Positions 16,390 through 16,556 of a stretch of DNA of 16,556 nucleotides are shown in pieces. Every line of letters starts with the position of its first letter. Position 1 is the stretch's first letter. The DNA is from Bacteroidales bacterium UBA4345. Its GTDB lineage: Bacteria; Bacteroidota; Bacteroidia; Bacteroidales; Paludibacteraceae. Position numbers and translations under genes: made by a program. Below the pieces are notes generated by a model. It ran no database searches. It was not told the DNA's origin and was given only the letters and a program-made list of their open reading frames with translations. The DNA is taken from contig DGTD01000125.1 in NCBI GenBank assembly GCA_002396385.1, positions 1,542-18,097 of the forward strand, written 5' to 3'.

Positions 16390-16556
16390 ATGAAACAGAT
16401 ACTATTCGCAGTGCTCCTCTGTGTTTGCAGTCTATGCTCTGCACAGAAGACAACTTCCAAAAGTCCCGATAAGCCCCAATACTTTTATGCTAATTACTGG
16501 GCATGTGACACATTTTATCTGGGGATTAGAGAATGGAGTGACAATGTGGTAGACTG
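16390..16556 (+). CDS. Exported tandem-array protein, copy 5 (3' end outside window)
   Basis: The first 55 residues are visible before the window ends. They match copy 2 almost exactly (FAVLLCVCSLCSAQKTT, then FYANYWACDTFYLGIREWSDNVVD), but the signal peptide ends in SAQ and should be cleaved normally. The leader palindrome is TTAAG-TGA-CTTAA, with a loop base changed but both arms kept. The array therefore continues beyond the window. Confidence 0.85.
   Translation, partial: MKQILFAVLLCVCSLCSAQKTTSKSPDKPQYFYANYWACDTFYLGIREWSDNVVD

Larger units (their letters stand above)
12900..16556 (+). repeat. Head-to-tail array of at least five paralogous genes
   Basis: Gene starts lie at 12934, 13806, 14653, 15516 and 16390, with steps of 872, 847, 863 and 874 bp. 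Every copy begins with the same leader (GTGAAATAGCCG... to CTTAAGAAT) and ATGAAACAGATA. Spacers of about 85-105 nt after each stop are also related, with CCAAGAATA then TATATTTG. All copies face the same way. The fifth is cut by the window end, so the total number is unknown. Copy 4 is closest to copy 1, and copy 5 to copy 2, in both leader-proximal coding sequence and spacers. Confidence 0.92.

Noticed and set aside
12900..16556. CRISPR or invertible-cassette reading of the repeats
   Set aside because: Units are about 850-870 bp full genes, all in one direction, with no short direct-repeat/spacer pattern, no flanking inverted repeats and no recombinase gene in the window.

Overview
The window looks like Bacteroidota DNA, most likely order Bacteroidales. 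The grounds are several matches to the Bacteroides-type -7 promoter element TAnnTTTG, a giant secreted protein ending in a gliding-motility/type IX secretion (T9SS) type B sorting domain, signal peptides that leave glutamine at +1, and a member of the AAA-ATPase plus PD-(D/E)XK family that is abundant in this order. I cannot assign a genus from the sequence.

Left part, minus strand (1-9377). A secreted multi-Ig protein of 2462 residues (1989-9377) is followed by an intrinsic terminator. Just downstream, a promoter that overlaps the terminator's U tract drives an M20C aminoacyl-histidine dipeptidase (pepD, 420-1886) and a metallo-beta-lactamase-fold hydrolase cut off by the window edge (1-400). 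The last two form a probable operon with a 19-nt gap. These genes almost never use the codons TTA, CTA and TCA, which creates very long but meaningless open frames on the opposite strand.

Middle part (9378-12933). A 536-nt gene-poor stretch leads to a small zinc-ribbon protein (9914-10102, plus). It converges with an AAA-ATPase/PD-(D/E)XK protein (10251-11843, minus) that has a clear promoter and Shine-Dalgarno. Next comes the remnant of an IS5-family transposase (12071-12744) whose catalytic core is deleted. Between this remnant and the next genes lies a leader with a 15-bp stem and a possible pseudoknot.

Right part, plus strand (12900-16556). Here is a head-to-tail array of at least five paralogous genes of about 250-260 codons, the fifth cut by the window end. 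Each encodes an exported protein with a signal peptide. Copies 2-5 each carry their own TATATTTG promoter, and all five share a nearly identical leader with a TTAAG...CTTAA palindrome just before the ATG. Starts of the proteins are nearly invariant and tails diverge. Copies 1 and 4, and copies 2 and 5, pair up at a shift of about 2.58 kb, which suggests that a three-gene block was duplicated. The protein layout resembles the periplasmic C-terminal part of the T9SS motor protein GldM/PorM; this is remembered family knowledge, not a search result. This array, with its distinctive first leader, is the most unusual thing in the window. The array is visibly richer in A+T than the left part and freely uses the codons avoided there, which fits a separate origin.
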